64,000 nucleotides of DNA from Pseudovibrio japonicus (GTDB lineage: Bacteria; Pseudomonadota; Alphaproteobacteria; Rhizobiales; Stappiaceae). Every line of letters starts with the position of its first letter. The first letter of the stretch is position 1. The stretch covers positions 578,973 to 642,972 of the forward strand of contig NZ_BMXE01000003.1 of the NCBI RefSeq assembly GCF_014651595.1. Reading direction: 5' to 3'. The position numbers and the translations under genes are program-made. The notes under the pieces are model-generated. The model saw nothing but the letters and a program-made list of their open reading frames with translations. It ran no database searches and was not told where the DNA came from. Below, in pieces: positions 36,221 through 45,135 of the stretch.

Positions 36221-37360
36221 ATGATCATCAAGAGTTTCCTACATTGGGTGCAGTATGCGCCAAGTGGAAGTCGCGCACAGGCAGCTGGTGCTTTGGCACG
36301 TGCCTTCCTTTATTCTGATCTTGATGGTTCTGAGCGTGAGGAGGCGGAGGCGGCGCTGACGTTCCTGCTGGATGATCATGACGTTGCGGTCCGAGTTGCT
36401 CTTGCCGAGGTCTTTGGCGCTGTATGGGTTGTGCCTGCCCACATTCTTTCTGCTTTGCTGGTTGATGAGGACGAAGTCGCGCTGCCCTTGCTTTCAGGTT
36501 TTACGACTATTCCCGAGGGCGAGCTGGTTGACCTTGTTGCGACGGGGTCCGCTGACCGCTGCGTGGCTGTTGCCAGCCGCGCGGAAATCTCCGTGAGCCT
36601 ATCTGCAGCCATTTGCGAGGTTGCTTGCGAAGAGGCTTGCGTTGCTTTGTTGGCCAATAATACTGCGCAAATCACATCCAGCAGTATGGAGCGTATTGTC
36701 GGGCGGTTTGGTGGGAGCCGCGATGTTAAAGATGCGCTGATGTCTCGTGATGATGTTCCTCTGCAAACCCGCCATATGATGCTGCGCCGATACACGGAAA
36801 GCCTTCGCGATCATCCGCAGGTACTTGGGGCTCGGAATATGCGGGCACCTGAGCAGTTGGTGGCTGATGCGCAGGACCGGTCCACCATCTCATTGGCATG
36901 GAGCGCATCTGATAGGGAGCTTCCCGGCCTTGTGGAACATCTGGTGGTGTCCGCTCAGATGACGAGTGTCTTGTTGCTGCGTGCTGCCGTAACCGGTTGC
37001 TTTAACTTGCTGACCAGCTCTCTGGCACGACTGTCGGAGTATGATCAAGAGCAGGTGTTTGATGCGCTTGCAAGCCCGTTCGGAGCGGTGCTGCCTCGCA
37101 TTTTGTCAGCAGCGGGTTTGCCGGTTCGCACGCATGCGCTGTTTCAGGAGTGTATCGCCAGCTGGCAGCGGGTTGAGACGATGGAGATCGACCACTGGTC
37201 TAAGTCCCGGCTGGTTGTCGCTGATCTGATTGCGCTTGAAGATGATCTGGGTATCGAGGATCTGGGCGATCTACAGGATCTGCTACATCGGCTTTCCAAC
37301 GAAGCCGCGCGTGAAAGTGCGCGAACCCGTGTTGCTTTGATGATGAGCGACGTGGCTTAA
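36221..37360 (+). CDS. DUF2336 domain protein
   Basis: 379 residues of the alphaproteobacterial DUF2336 family, helical repeat (HEAT-like) in character: RAQAAGALARAFLYSDL, EAEAALTFLLDDHDVAVRVALAEVF. Cytoplasmic, no signal. Function is unknown; family genes are often close to chemotaxis, Hpt or c-di-GMP genes, which fits the Hpt protein encoded just downstream on the other strand. Convergent with that gene (22-nt gap). Confidence 0.85.
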   Translation: MIIKSFLHWVQYAPSGSRAQAAGALARAFLYSDLDGSEREEAEAALTFLLDDHDVAVRVALAEVFGAVWVVPAHILSALLVDEDEVALPLLSGFTTIPEGELVDLVATGSADRCVAVASRAEISVSLSAAICEVACEEACVALLANNTAQITSSSMERIVGRFGGSRDVKDALMSRDDVPLQTRHMMLRRYTESLRDHPQVLGARNMRAPEQLVADAQDRSTISLAWSASDRELPGLVEHLVVSAQMTSVLLLRAAVTGCFNLLTSSLARLSEYDQEQVFDALASPFGAVLPRILSAAGLPVRTHALFQECIASWQRVETMEIDHWSKSRLVVADLIALEDDLGIEDLGDLQDLLHRLSNEAARESARTRVALMMSDVA

Positions 37361-37382
37361 TCTTACCAGCAGGATTTTCCAA

Positions 37383-37898
37383 TTAACTGTCGCTGCGCTG
37401 TGTGAGTGGTTCGCTGGCTTCTTCCAGGCGTTCGACCAATGTAACGCCCAGCTGATTTGTGTCGTCTCTGGCGTCTTCAGAAATCATCGCGTTGATCGCA
37501 TCCACGTGCTGAGAGATGAGTTCCTTTGGGTAGGTCTCTTGTTCTTTGGCAGCGACGAGCAGCAGTGTCAGATTGTTTGCGACGCGGCCCACCAGCGGGA
37601 AGCCGAGTGTTTCGGCCTGACCTTTGATGTCATGTGCGCAGCGGAACAGGGCGTCGTAGCCTTCTTCTGCAAAGTCAGAGGTTTGCGCGGCCTGATTGGC
37701 TTTTTTCAGGGAGTCGACTTCAGTGCCCATCCAGCTTTCAAATTTGTCGGAGAGCTTTTGGACGGCTTCTTCGGCAGCTTTGACTGGATCGAACTTGGCG
37801 GCTTCAACGGCAGTTAGTTTCCGCACCTTCTTGGAAAGGTCATTCGGAACGCGGATGTGTTCCTGAGAAGGTTTGTCTGAACTGGATGAAAAAGCCAT
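37383..37898 (-). CDS. Hpt (histidine phosphotransfer) domain protein
   Basis: 171 residues from the ATG at 37898. The phosphotransfer motif is FRCAHDIKGQAETLGFP, with the phospho-accepting His (HDIKG). The rest of the four-helix bundle follows (LVGRVANNLTLLLVAAKEQ). The N-terminal 70 residues form a charged helical extension. It would relay phosphoryl groups between a hybrid kinase and a response regulator, neither of which is encoded here. An in-frame ATG 60 nt upstream is possible but has no ribosome site. Confidence 0.85.
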   Translation of the reverse strand: MAFSSSSDKPSQEHIRVPNDLSKKVRKLTAVEAAKFDPVKAAEEAVQKLSDKFESWMGTEVDSLKKANQAAQTSDFAEEGYDALFRCAHDIKGQAETLGFPLVGRVANNLTLLLVAAKEQETYPKELISQHVDAINAMISEDARDDTNQLGVTLVERLEEASEPLTQRSDS

Positions 37899-38046
37899 TG
37901 TTCTGCGCAATTCCTGAGCCTGCATTCTTGTGGCGGCGATTATATTTCGAATTCGCAATAATATCTAACGATTTTATCGGTAATCGCAGCCGAACCTGTG
38001 TCTTATGGCAGATTGGGTCAAGATTGCCTTATGAATAGGCTGTTGC

Positions 38047-38823
38047 TCAATACTTAAACATCTCGGAGAGGATACGTTCGTCCCAGCTGTGTTCATGATC
38101 AAACATGATGCAGCTATGGGCTGTGGCGTCCTGATAGATGGTAGTGCTGATAACATCGCGGAACTCGCGGTGATCAGCTGCTGCGTTCACAGGGCGTTTG
38201 TCTGCCTCAAGTACCTCAATCTTCACAGTGTTTTGCGTAGACAGCAGGGCGCCGCGCCAGCGTCTTGGGCGGAAAGCGCTGATGGGCGTAAGTGCCATCA
38301 GGGGCGAGTCGATTGGCAGAATGGGTCCGTGAGCGGACAGGTTGTAAGCTGTGCTGCCCTGGGGCGTAGAAATAATAATACCATCACACGCCAGCTCCTC
38401 CATACGGACGCGTCCATCAACTGAGATGCGTAGTTTTGCAGCCTGATGGGATTTGCGCAGGAAAGAGACTTCGTTAATTGCGCGGGCAGTGAACTCGTTT
38501 CCGTTCTTGTCGACGGCTTCAATGTTGAGTGGATGCAGAGGCGTTATCTCAGCTTCTTCAAGCCGTTCGATCAGGTTTTCGGTCTTGTACTCATTCATGA
38601 GGAAGCCGACGGAACCGCGATTCATGCCGTAGATGGGCATGTCAGTGTTCATAAACTTATGTAGACAAGAGAGCATAACTCCATCACCACCGAGCACGAC
38701 AATGACGTCCGCATCATCTTGTGAGACAGATCCGTACATCTTTTCAAGAGTTTGGCGTGCAGCAAGTGCTTCTGGCGTGTCGCTGGAAACAAAAGCGATG
38801 CGGTTGATAGTTCTTCTCTTCAA
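38047..38823 (-). CDS. nadK: NAD kinase
   Basis: 258 residues, makes NADP from NAD and ATP. The GGDG motif is in VIVVLGGDGVMLSCLHKF, followed by IYGMNRGSVGFLMNEY, and the conserved EVSF and GIIISTPQGSTAYNLSAHGPI. The start is TTG at 38823: GGAGGAG lies 7 nt upstream and no ATG or GTG fits. It is slightly shorter than gammaproteobacterial NadK, as usual in Alphaproteobacteria. Confidence 0.93.
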   Translation of the reverse strand: MKRRTINRIAFVSSDTPEALAARQTLEKMYGSVSQDDADVIVVLGGDGVMLSCLHKFMNTDMPIYGMNRGSVGFLMNEYKTENLIERLEEAEITPLHPLNIEAVDKNGNEFTARAINEVSFLRKSHQAAKLRISVDGRVRMEELACDGIIISTPQGSTAYNLSAHGPILPIDSPLMALTPISAFRPRRWRGALLSTQNTVKIEVLEADKRPVNAAADHREFRDVISTTIYQDATAHSCIMFDHEHSWDERILSEMFKY

Positions 38824-39267
38824 AGACGGCTCCTCCCTAAAAAAGGAGGTAGCATGACTTTCTGAAAATTCAAACTACCTTTATGTCGCTTCTCGTCTGT
38901 TTGCCAAGGCAATAGACCCAATGGGCGCAGTTCATGCTGTGAAAATTGCCGAGTTACACTAAGTATTGTGTTGTGTGTTTGCACAATACTACTTGTTTGT
39001 GTTCGAATAAACATCGAGGTACTGAATTGCAACAGTTGTTCAATTGGTTGTTTGTGGGGGTTTTGGCCCGAATAACTTTCTAGTATGTTGGTTGTGTTGT
39101 AGGTGGTTGGAATTATTACGTGATATCAATTAGCTACAATGTTGCGACCGGAGTATACTTCTTACCTTTTCTTGTCGATATTTGATCGAGGACCTTTTGA
39201 ACCTTAAGCAAGGGGATGGTGGGAGCGTTTGCGCGGCGGCAAAGGCTCCCACCTTTTTCCTATTCGG
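38824..39267. other. Gene-free region holding a plus-strand terminator
   Basis: 444 nt between nadK and anmK, both on the minus strand. No open frame worth calling. The only structure is the hairpin at 39218-39258, which points the wrong way for anmK and suggests a small RNA. AT-rich in the middle. Confidence 0.45.
39218..39258 (+). terminator. Orphan plus-strand intrinsic terminator (candidate sRNA end)
   Basis: GGTGGGAGC (39218-39226) with GCTCCCACC (39245-39253), perfect 9-bp stem, 18-nt loop, then five T residues on the plus strand. No plus-strand gene ends upstream of it, and anmK stops 10 nt away on the opposite strand. Confidence 0.55.
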
Positions 39268-40410
39268 CTAGTTGGTGCTTTGGTGTGGTACTGCCTTGAT
39301 ACCGCCTGACATGGCGGTTGGAACGCCGGTGGTTCCCGGAAAACTGATGGGCAGATTGCGGTTGCATCTGGCGGCGAGGAAGGCAAAGCACTCTGCCTCT
39401 ACGGCGTCACCGCGCCAGCCAAGTTCTTCTGCGGGAACGATTTTTACGTTTGCCCGTGCTTCAATCTCTTTCAAAAGCTGTGGGTTTTTTCTCCCGCCCC
39501 CGCAAGCGACCAAGCGAGCAGGGTGTTTTGGTAGCATGTCCAGAGCTTTACCAACTGCGCTAGCGGAAAAGGCGGTTAGGGTTGCTGCGCCGTTTTCCAG
39601 AGAAAGGCCGGTTGCCATGTCTTTGGTGAAGCTGTTGCGGTCGAGGGATTTGGGGAAGGGTTCTGTCAGGTAGGGGTGTTTGAGGAGATTTTGCAGGCGG
39701 GGTTCGTCTACTTGTCCACGTGCGGCGATGAGGCCGTCGCGGTCCATGTCGCCGTGATTATGTGTACTGACCCAGTCGTTTATGGGGGCGTTGGCTGGTC
39801 CGGTGTCGAACGCGATCAGGGTGTTATGCCCGTCCCACCAGGAGATGTTGGCAACGCCGCCGAGGTTGAGAATTGCGGTGTCCGTCGGATCTTCGGAGAG
39901 ACCGGCGCTGCGCAAAAGGGCCTGATGGTAGATCGCAGCGAGGGGGGCGCCTTGGCCGCCTGCTTCAATATCCTGCGTTCTGAAATCGTAAATCACTGGA
40001 ATGCCAAGCATATCGGCGATGATCTGACCATCTCCGAGCTGGCGTGTTGCGCCTTTTTTACCGTCTTTTGGAGCGCGATGCAGGACGGTTTGGCCGTGAA
40101 AGCCGATTAAGGAGATGGTTTGCGTTGAAATGGAGTTTTTTGCGATGAATTGTGAAATGGCGTGGGCTTGCCCTTCGCTCAGTGCTTTTTCTGCGCGTGC
40201 AAAAATCTCAGGCTCCTCTCCTGCGAAGTTCCAGTCCTGCGCTGCTGCCATCGCCTCGGCGATCAGCTGGTTGGTTTCGGGGGGATAACTTGCAAGTGTG
40301 TAGGGTCCGAACTCCTCGATGGTTTCGCCATCGGTTTTCAGCATGGCAATATCAACGTTGCCGTCCATTACTGTTCCGGTCATGAGACCGATGCACCATT
40401 GTGCTGCCAT
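39268..40410 (-). CDS. anmK: Anhydro-N-acetylmuramic acid kinase
   Basis: 380 residues. It phosphorylates anhMurNAc from cell-wall turnover, giving MurNAc-6-phosphate. ATP-binding [17 protein letters not shown] at the N-terminus (family form GTSxDGxD), [26 protein letters not shown] and the C-terminal [17 protein letters not shown]. Ribosome site GGGGGA before the ATG. NagZ and other recycling genes are not in the window. Confidence 0.94.
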   Translation of the reverse strand: MAAQWCIGLMTGTVMDGNVDIAMLKTDGETIEEFGPYTLASYPPETNQLIAEAMAAAQDWNFAGEEPEIFARAEKALSEGQAHAISQFIAKNSISTQTISLIGFHGQTVLHRAPKDGKKGATRQLGDGQIIADMLGIPVIYDFRTQDIEAGGQGAPLAAIYHQALLRSAGLSEDPTDTAILNLGGVANISWWDGHNTLIAFDTGPANAPINDWVSTHNHGDMDRDGLIAARGQVDEPRLQNLLKHPYLTEPFPKSLDRNSFTKDMATGLSLENGAATLTAFSASAVGKALDMLPKHPARLVACGGGRKNPQLLKEIEARANVKIVPAEELGWRGDAVEAECFAFLAARCNRNLPISFPGTTGVPTAMSGGIKAVPHQSTN

Positions 40411-40693
40411 TTATTCCCCCACTGACAAAACCCGGTAGACTTAAAAGTGAAATGATCTCGCTGGCGCTGCTGTTTTGCAAGAATGGGTGTCCTTTGAAGA
40501 ACAACGCTTGCGAAGTGCCCACTTCATAACTGGTTCCGTTGATGGTGACAAACATCTGTCGGAAACCCTGTGGCTCCTGTGCCTCGTGGATGCGGTTTGC
40601 TCTTGCGTTGCTGCAACTAAGCCGAAGGGCTAGGTTGCCCATTAGGTAAAGTGGAAATAGCTTCTTTAAGCGAAGTTAAATTGATGGAGGCCG

Positions 40694-41215
40694 GTGCCCG
40701 GGATGAGTGGAGCGCGACGAAGCTTTGCTGGAATTGATTGTGCGGTTGCCCAAGCGATTGAGCAGATGGGTGATCCATGGATCCTGCTTATCCTGAGATG
40801 CCAGTTTCAGGGCATCAAGCGCTTTGATGATTTTCAGGGTCATTTGCAGATTTCGACCAGCGTATTGACGGACCGTCTGCGGCGACTGGTAAAGGCGGGG
40901 ATGCTGCGTAAGGAGCAGGACCAGCAGGACAAGCGTGGCACTGTCTATCTGCTCACCGAAAAGGGAATGGACTTTTATCCGGTCATGATTGCGCTGCACC
41001 AATGGAGTGAGCGCTGGGAGGCTCGCGAAGATGGACCGCGGCTGGAGCTGCTGGACAAGCAGAGCAGGGAGCCCGTGCGAGCAGTACGTGTGCTTTCACA
41101 GGATTATAGAGAGTTAAGTGCAAAGGATGTTCTGGCTCTGGTTGACGACCGGAGCGGCGAGATGATGCAGGACATTCAGGAGAGATTGAAGCGTCGCAGA
41201 GGTGATGCTGCCTGA
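40694..41215 (+). CDS. HxlR-family transcriptional regulator
   Basis: 173 residues. Winged-helix HxlR domain: CAVAQAIEQMGDPWILLILRCQFQGIKRFDDFQ, then ISTSVLTDRLRRLVKAGMLRKEQ, and YLLTEKGMDFYPVMIALHQWSERW. The GTG start at 40694 sits only 3 nt behind GGAGG; the ATG at 40703 is the alternative. Followed 50 nt later by the nitronate monooxygenase gene on the same strand, which it probably regulates (inference). Confidence 0.9.
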   Translation: MPGMSGARRSFAGIDCAVAQAIEQMGDPWILLILRCQFQGIKRFDDFQGHLQISTSVLTDRLRRLVKAGMLRKEQDQQDKRGTVYLLTEKGMDFYPVMIALHQWSERWEAREDGPRLELLDKQSREPVRAVRVLSQDYRELSAKDVLALVDDRSGEMMQDIQERLKRRRGDAA

Positions 41216-41265
41216 TTTTCAGATCAGTCAGGTGGCCTTTTGAGTTGTTAGGGAGTGTATCTGAA

Positions 41266-42252
41266 ATGGCTTTGCCAGATATTTTGAAAAATAAGCTACG
41301 TCTGCCTGTCGTTGGCAGTCCTTTGTTTATCATCAGTAACCCGGAGCTTGTGATTGCACAGTGTAAGGCTGGGGTTGTTGGTTCCTTTCCGGCGCTGAAT
41401 GCACGGCCAAAGGAGAAGCTGGAAGAATGGCTGATCCAGATTACCGAGGAGCTTGCTGCTTATGATGCGGCAAATCCTGATAAGCCGTCTGCTCCGTTTG
41501 CGGTCAACCAGATTGTGCATCGCTCCAATGATCGTTTGCAGCATGATGTTGAGCTTTGCGTCAAGTACAAGGTGCCGATTGTGATCACCTCTCTTGGGGC
41601 GCGTCCTGAGGTGTTTGATGCAGTTCACTCCTATGGCGGTATCGTGCTGCATGACATCATCAACAACACCCATGCCCGCAAAGCGATTGAAAAGGGCGCC
41701 GATGGCCTGATTGCTGTCGCTGCCGGTGCTGGTGGCCATGCGGGCACCACTTCACCGTTCGCGCTGATTCAGGAGATCCGTGAGTGGTTTGACGGGCCGC
41801 TGCTGCTTTCCGGCTCCATTGCCTCTGGTCAGGCGGTTCTGGCCTCTCAGGTTATGGGGGCAGATCTGGCCTATATCGGGTCTGCGTTTATTGCGACCGA
41901 GGAAGCCAATGCGCAACAAGCCTATAAGCAGATGATCGTGGACAGCGGCGCTGAAGACATTGTCTACTCCAACCTGTTTACCGGTGTGCATGGCAACTAC
42001 CTGAAGCCATCCATTGAAAATGCAGGTATGGACCCGAACAATCTGGCTGAAGGCAATCTGAAGACCATGGACTTTAACAGTGGTGCCGATAAGCCAAAGA
42101 GCTGGAAAGAGATCTGGGGCTGTGGTCAGGGCATTGGTGCTGTGAAGTCCATTGGTACTGCCGGTGATCTTGTTGCGCGTCTTTCTGATGAATATGCCGC
42201 CGCTCAAAGAGCTGTTGCTGGCAATGTACCATCATTGGAAGCTGCTGAATAA
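41266..42252 (+). CDS. Nitronate monooxygenase (2-nitropropane dioxygenase family)
   Basis: 328 residues, FMN-dependent TIM barrel. Start at the ATG 41266 with AGGGAG 10 nt upstream. Visible motifs: GSPLFIISNPELVIAQCKAGVVG, DGLIAVAAGAGGHAGTT (FMN and active-site His), and LLLSGSIASGQAVLASQVMGADLAYIGSAF (phosphate-binding barrel end). It oxidises alkyl nitronates or related molecules such as propionate-3-nitronate. Ends with a strong terminator. Confidence 0.9.
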   Translation: MALPDILKNKLRLPVVGSPLFIISNPELVIAQCKAGVVGSFPALNARPKEKLEEWLIQITEELAAYDAANPDKPSAPFAVNQIVHRSNDRLQHDVELCVKYKVPIVITSLGARPEVFDAVHSYGGIVLHDIINNTHARKAIEKGADGLIAVAAGAGGHAGTTSPFALIQEIREWFDGPLLLSGSIASGQAVLASQVMGADLAYIGSAFIATEEANAQQAYKQMIVDSGAEDIVYSNLFTGVHGNYLKPSIENAGMDPNNLAEGNLKTMDFNSGADKPKSWKEIWGCGQGIGAVKSIGTAGDLVARLSDEYAAAQRAVAGNVPSLEAAE

Positions 42253-42314
42253 GCTGCCTTTTGGGGCGCGGTGTGCGCTTCCTAGGGTTTCTGACGGTCT
42301 GAATGAGACCTACC

Positions 42315-42344
42315 AGACCGCCGGGTGTTTGCCTGGCGGTCTTT
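42315..42344 (+). terminator. Terminator of the nitronate monooxygenase gene
   Basis: AGACCGCC (42315-42322) with GGCGGTCT (42335-42342), followed by TT and CTTT. Confidence 0.8.
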
Positions 42345-42429
42345 TCTTTCACAGAGAGTCGGCTTTTTCGTCCTTATGAGTGTCCTGCCATGAATAGGTT
42401 TTGGTGGGGCCAACAAAAAGGGAAGAAAA

Positions 42430-42807
42430 ATGCGTATGTTTTGGTGTCTGGGCCTTATGTTGGCCGGTACTTTTATGACAGCTTCAGAAGGCTATGCTCA
42501 GGGAAGCTCTAATCAAGTTTCTCCTCCGGTGACGCAGTATTGTAATCGCGGCTCAGCGGTTTATGCGGACGGGTCCACGACAGATGGCCCTTTGCCGATG
42601 ATCAAGTGTGGTCAGACCTCGATGACTTACCAGCGCAGCAACACCAGCTTTTCGTTGTCTGTGGTGCGTAACGGAAGACTTTCGGTCAGTAATGCAAATG
42701 CTGTCTGTCGTAGTGCAAAAGCTGAAGGAGCGGATGCGATTGTGAGCAGCATCAGGTCTCTTTGCAACTCTACACTGTGGCCATCTTCTTGCTCTTCTTG
42801 TGATTGA
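42430..42807 (+). CDS. Small cysteine-rich secreted protein, unknown
   Basis: 125 residues with signal peptide (FWCLGLMLAGTFMTASEGYAQ) and AGGGAAG just before the ATG. The mature part has six or more cysteines, including the terminal WPSSCSSCD, implying disulfides in the periplasm or outside. No family recognised. A 12-bp perfect inverted repeat lies 18 nt after the stop. Confidence 0.7.
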   Translation: MRMFWCLGLMLAGTFMTASEGYAQGSSNQVSPPVTQYCNRGSAVYADGSTTDGPLPMIKCGQTSMTYQRSNTSFSLSVVRNGRLSVSNANAVCRSAKAEGADAIVSSIRSLCNSTLWPSSCSSCD

Positions 42808-42825
42808 TAGTAAGATATATCAGTT

Positions 42826-42865
42826 GTAGTATTGATTGCTGGGCGCTTAAAGTAATCAATACTAC
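42826..42865. repeat. Perfect 12-bp inverted repeat after the secreted protein gene
   Basis: GTAGTATTGATT (42826-42837) and AATCAATACTAC (42854-42865) with a 16-nt loop. No T run follows, so it may stabilise the message end or be an operator for the following NSS gene. Confidence 0.55.
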
Positions 42866-43073
42866 TTATCATCTTGAGTTAATCTCACTGTATTGCTCGT
42901 AGTACTCAGTATTACACTTTTATTGGCGTCGTGACTTCCGATAGTTAGATATGAGAAACTCTGTTGCATGAAAGTGGTAGAAGTCTTGCGTTATATTGCT
43001 AGACTCGGGCAACTTGTGAAAGTTGATTTCAAAAAGACCATTAAACAAAATCAACGAGAATGGCTTAGGTCAC

Positions 43074-44408
43074 ATGCAACGAGAGCATTGGGGAAGTCGC
43101 GTCGGCTTCATTCTGGCTGCTGCAGGTTCAGCAGTCGGGTTAGGTAATATCTGGAAATTTCCATATTTGGTTGGTGCAGAAGGCGGCGGGGTTTTCCTCG
43201 TGGTCTATGTTGCGTTTTTGATTGCAATTGGTTTTTGCGTCATGATCGCGGAGATCGCACTGGGTCGTCATGCTCAGGCCAACCCGTTCGGCGCATTCAA
43301 GCGTGTGGGCGGCAAGCGCTGGTCGATCTTCGGGCTTCTGGCAGTCCTAACAGCGTTCACTATTCTCTCCTTCTACTCAATTGTTGGCGGCTGGACGATC
43401 GCGTATGTGGTGAAGACCATCACCGGTGGCTTCTCTGGCTTCTCCGGGGCAGAGTTCGAGGGTCGTTTTGGTGAGTTGGTTACAAGCCCGATTGAGCCAA
43501 TTGTGTATCATGCTGTGTTTATGGCAATCGGTGTGCTGATCGTGATCAACGGTATTACGAGCGGTATTGAACGAGCCGCCAAGATCATGATGCCTTTGTT
43601 GTTCATCCTTCTGGCGCTGCTGGTTGTGCGTTCCCTGACGCTCGATGGGGCAATGGCTGGCGTTCGCTACTTCCTGGTTCCTGACTGGTCGCATCTGGAT
43701 GCAGATATGGTTGCCGCTGCACTGGGGCAGGCGTTCTTCTCGCTGTCTCTGGGTATGGGCGCGCTGATCACCTATGGTTCTTATCTGGATGAAAAAGAGA
43801 GCATTCCAAATGCTGCAGGTTGGGTTGTTTCCCTTGACCTGTTGGTTGCTATTCTGGCTGGCTTCCTGATCCTTCCTGCAGTGTTTGCATTCAACATGGA
43901 CCCGGCTGCGGGACCTGGGCTGACCTTTATTACGTTGCCAGCGATCTTTGCTGAGCTGCCATTTGGTATCGTTGTTCAGTTGTGCTTCTTCTTGCTGTTG
44001 TTCGTGGCGGCGATCACCTCGGCAATCTCTTTGCTGCAGGTTGTGGTTTCGTTTGTTGGCGAGGAGTTCAACGTTTGCCGTCAATGGACGACAGTCTGGG
44101 TTGGTATTGCGATCTTCCTGTTCGGCGTACCAAGTTCTTTGGCGCTGGGTGTTTGGGGAGACGTTACTTTCTTTGACATGAACATCTTCGACCTGCTTGG
44201 CTACATCTCCGATACCTTCTTCCTGCCAATTGGTGCTATTGCGACCTGTCTGGTTGCTGGTTGGGTGAGCTATGACCAGTTTGTTGCGGAAGTGACCAAT
44301 GAAGGTGAGCGTCCATTTGCCTATCTGACAGCATGGAAGTGGATGTGCCGTGTGATTGCACCACTTGCTATCCTCTGGGTGATGTACGACGCAGTCTTTG
44401 GAGCCTAA
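43074..44408 (+). CDS. Sodium-dependent transporter, NSS/SNF family, copy 1
   Basis: 444 residues, about 11 membrane helices in the LeuT fold. The family signature GFILAAAGSAVGLGNIWKFPYL is at the N-terminus and later segments FSLSLGMGALITYGSYL and GLTFITLPAIFAELP are typical. ATG at 43074 begins the same way as copy 2; a TTG 51 nt upstream is unlikely. NSS proteins import amino acids or osmolytes with Na+; the substrate is not determined. A terminator and a 42-codon gene separate it from the paralogue. Confidence 0.92.
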   Translation: MQREHWGSRVGFILAAAGSAVGLGNIWKFPYLVGAEGGGVFLVVYVAFLIAIGFCVMIAEIALGRHAQANPFGAFKRVGGKRWSIFGLLAVLTAFTILSFYSIVGGWTIAYVVKTITGGFSGFSGAEFEGRFGELVTSPIEPIVYHAVFMAIGVLIVINGITSGIERAAKIMMPLLFILLALLVVRSLTLDGAMAGVRYFLVPDWSHLDADMVAAALGQAFFSLSLGMGALITYGSYLDEKESIPNAAGWVVSLDLLVAILAGFLILPAVFAFNMDPAAGPGLTFITLPAIFAELPFGIVVQLCFFLLLFVAAITSAISLLQVVVSFVGEEFNVCRQWTTVWVGIAIFLFGVPSSLALGVWGDVTFFDMNIFDLLGYISDTFFLPIGAIATCLVAGWVSYDQFVAEVTNEGERPFAYLTAWKWMCRVIAPLAILWVMYDAVFGA

Positions 44409-44430
44409 GGTTTCACTCAAAAATAATGAA

Positions 44431-44459
44431 AAGGCCATCGGTTCCGGTGGCCTTTTTTT
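44431..44459 (+). terminator. Terminator of NSS copy 1
   Basis: AAGGCCATCGG-TT-CCGGTGGCCTT, 11-bp stem with one G-U pair, then TTTTT. Confidence 0.9.
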
Positions 44460-44572
44460 ACGCTGTTTTGCAGTTGATCTGGTTTGACTTTTTCTTGTCC
44501 GGATGAGGGGAGAGTATAGAAGCTGCGGGTGAAGTCTTGTCACCCGAGACGGACTTGATAAGGAATAGAGTT

Positions 44573-44701
44573 ATGTTGCGACAGCTGAAGCGCTACTGGG
44601 TGGTCTCCATGAATACCAGATTGCCGCGAGCGATGGCTTGTCTAAGCGAAGAAAAGCAAGTCAGATATCGGCATGTAAGGGAGAGATGGCCTGAGGCGTA
44701 A
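44573..44701 (+). CDS. Small basic protein of 42 residues, unknown
   Basis: ATG at 44573 with AAGGA 8 nt upstream, stop at 44699-44701, and an intrinsic terminator 30 nt later, so the unit is complete despite its size. The peptide is Arg-rich (begins MLRQLKRYWVVSM, ends VRERWPEA), contains one Cys and has no membrane helix, so it is not a MetS-like transporter small subunit. It lies between the two NSS transporter genes. Function unknown; could be a regulatory peptide or stress-related small protein. Confidence 0.6.
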   Translation: MLRQLKRYWVVSMNTRLPRAMACLSEEKQVRYRHVRERWPEA

Positions 44702-44730
44702 GGCTGGTCCTGAAACAAAATGGAACTGTG

Positions 44731-44756
44731 AAGCACCGTTTTGACGGTGCTTTTTT
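44731..44756 (+). terminator. Terminator of the 42-residue gene
   Basis: AAGCACCG-TTTTGA-CGGTGCTT perfect 8-bp stem followed by TTTT. Confidence 0.88.
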
Positions 44757-45135
44757 GTGACTGAAATGTGTTGGATGGGGGCTTGGGCGGTGCCTGCGAC
44801 AAAAAAACTTGTGGGCTGCATATAAGGACAGGAAATTGCGCTGCTATATCCTGAATAATTCAAAAAATGGTGTGATCAGCCAAATTGTATTGATAGTTTG
44901 AAATAATTACCCCTAATGGTGCGAAATGTGAGTTCATGTGACTAGTTTTTAGATTCATGCGCCAATTGTGCTCGTGAAAATTACCTATTTTTTGAGGTAG
45001 GTATAAACACCTGTGACAATCTGTCAGGTCAACAAGGCTAAAAATTTCATCAAAACAGCCTCAACAACGATTTCATTTCAAGCGTTCGCGTTTGATTGAA
45101 ACAAACCATCACATGTTGATCGGCAAATAATAAGA

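Noticed and set aside
40352..40642. 96-codon minus-strand frame overlapping the anmK start
   Set aside because: It overlaps the verified N-terminus of anmK in another frame and has no family features.
43377..44543. 388-codon frame antisense to NSS copy 1
   Set aside because: Same shadow effect; it crosses the transporter terminator and lacks any recognisable motif.
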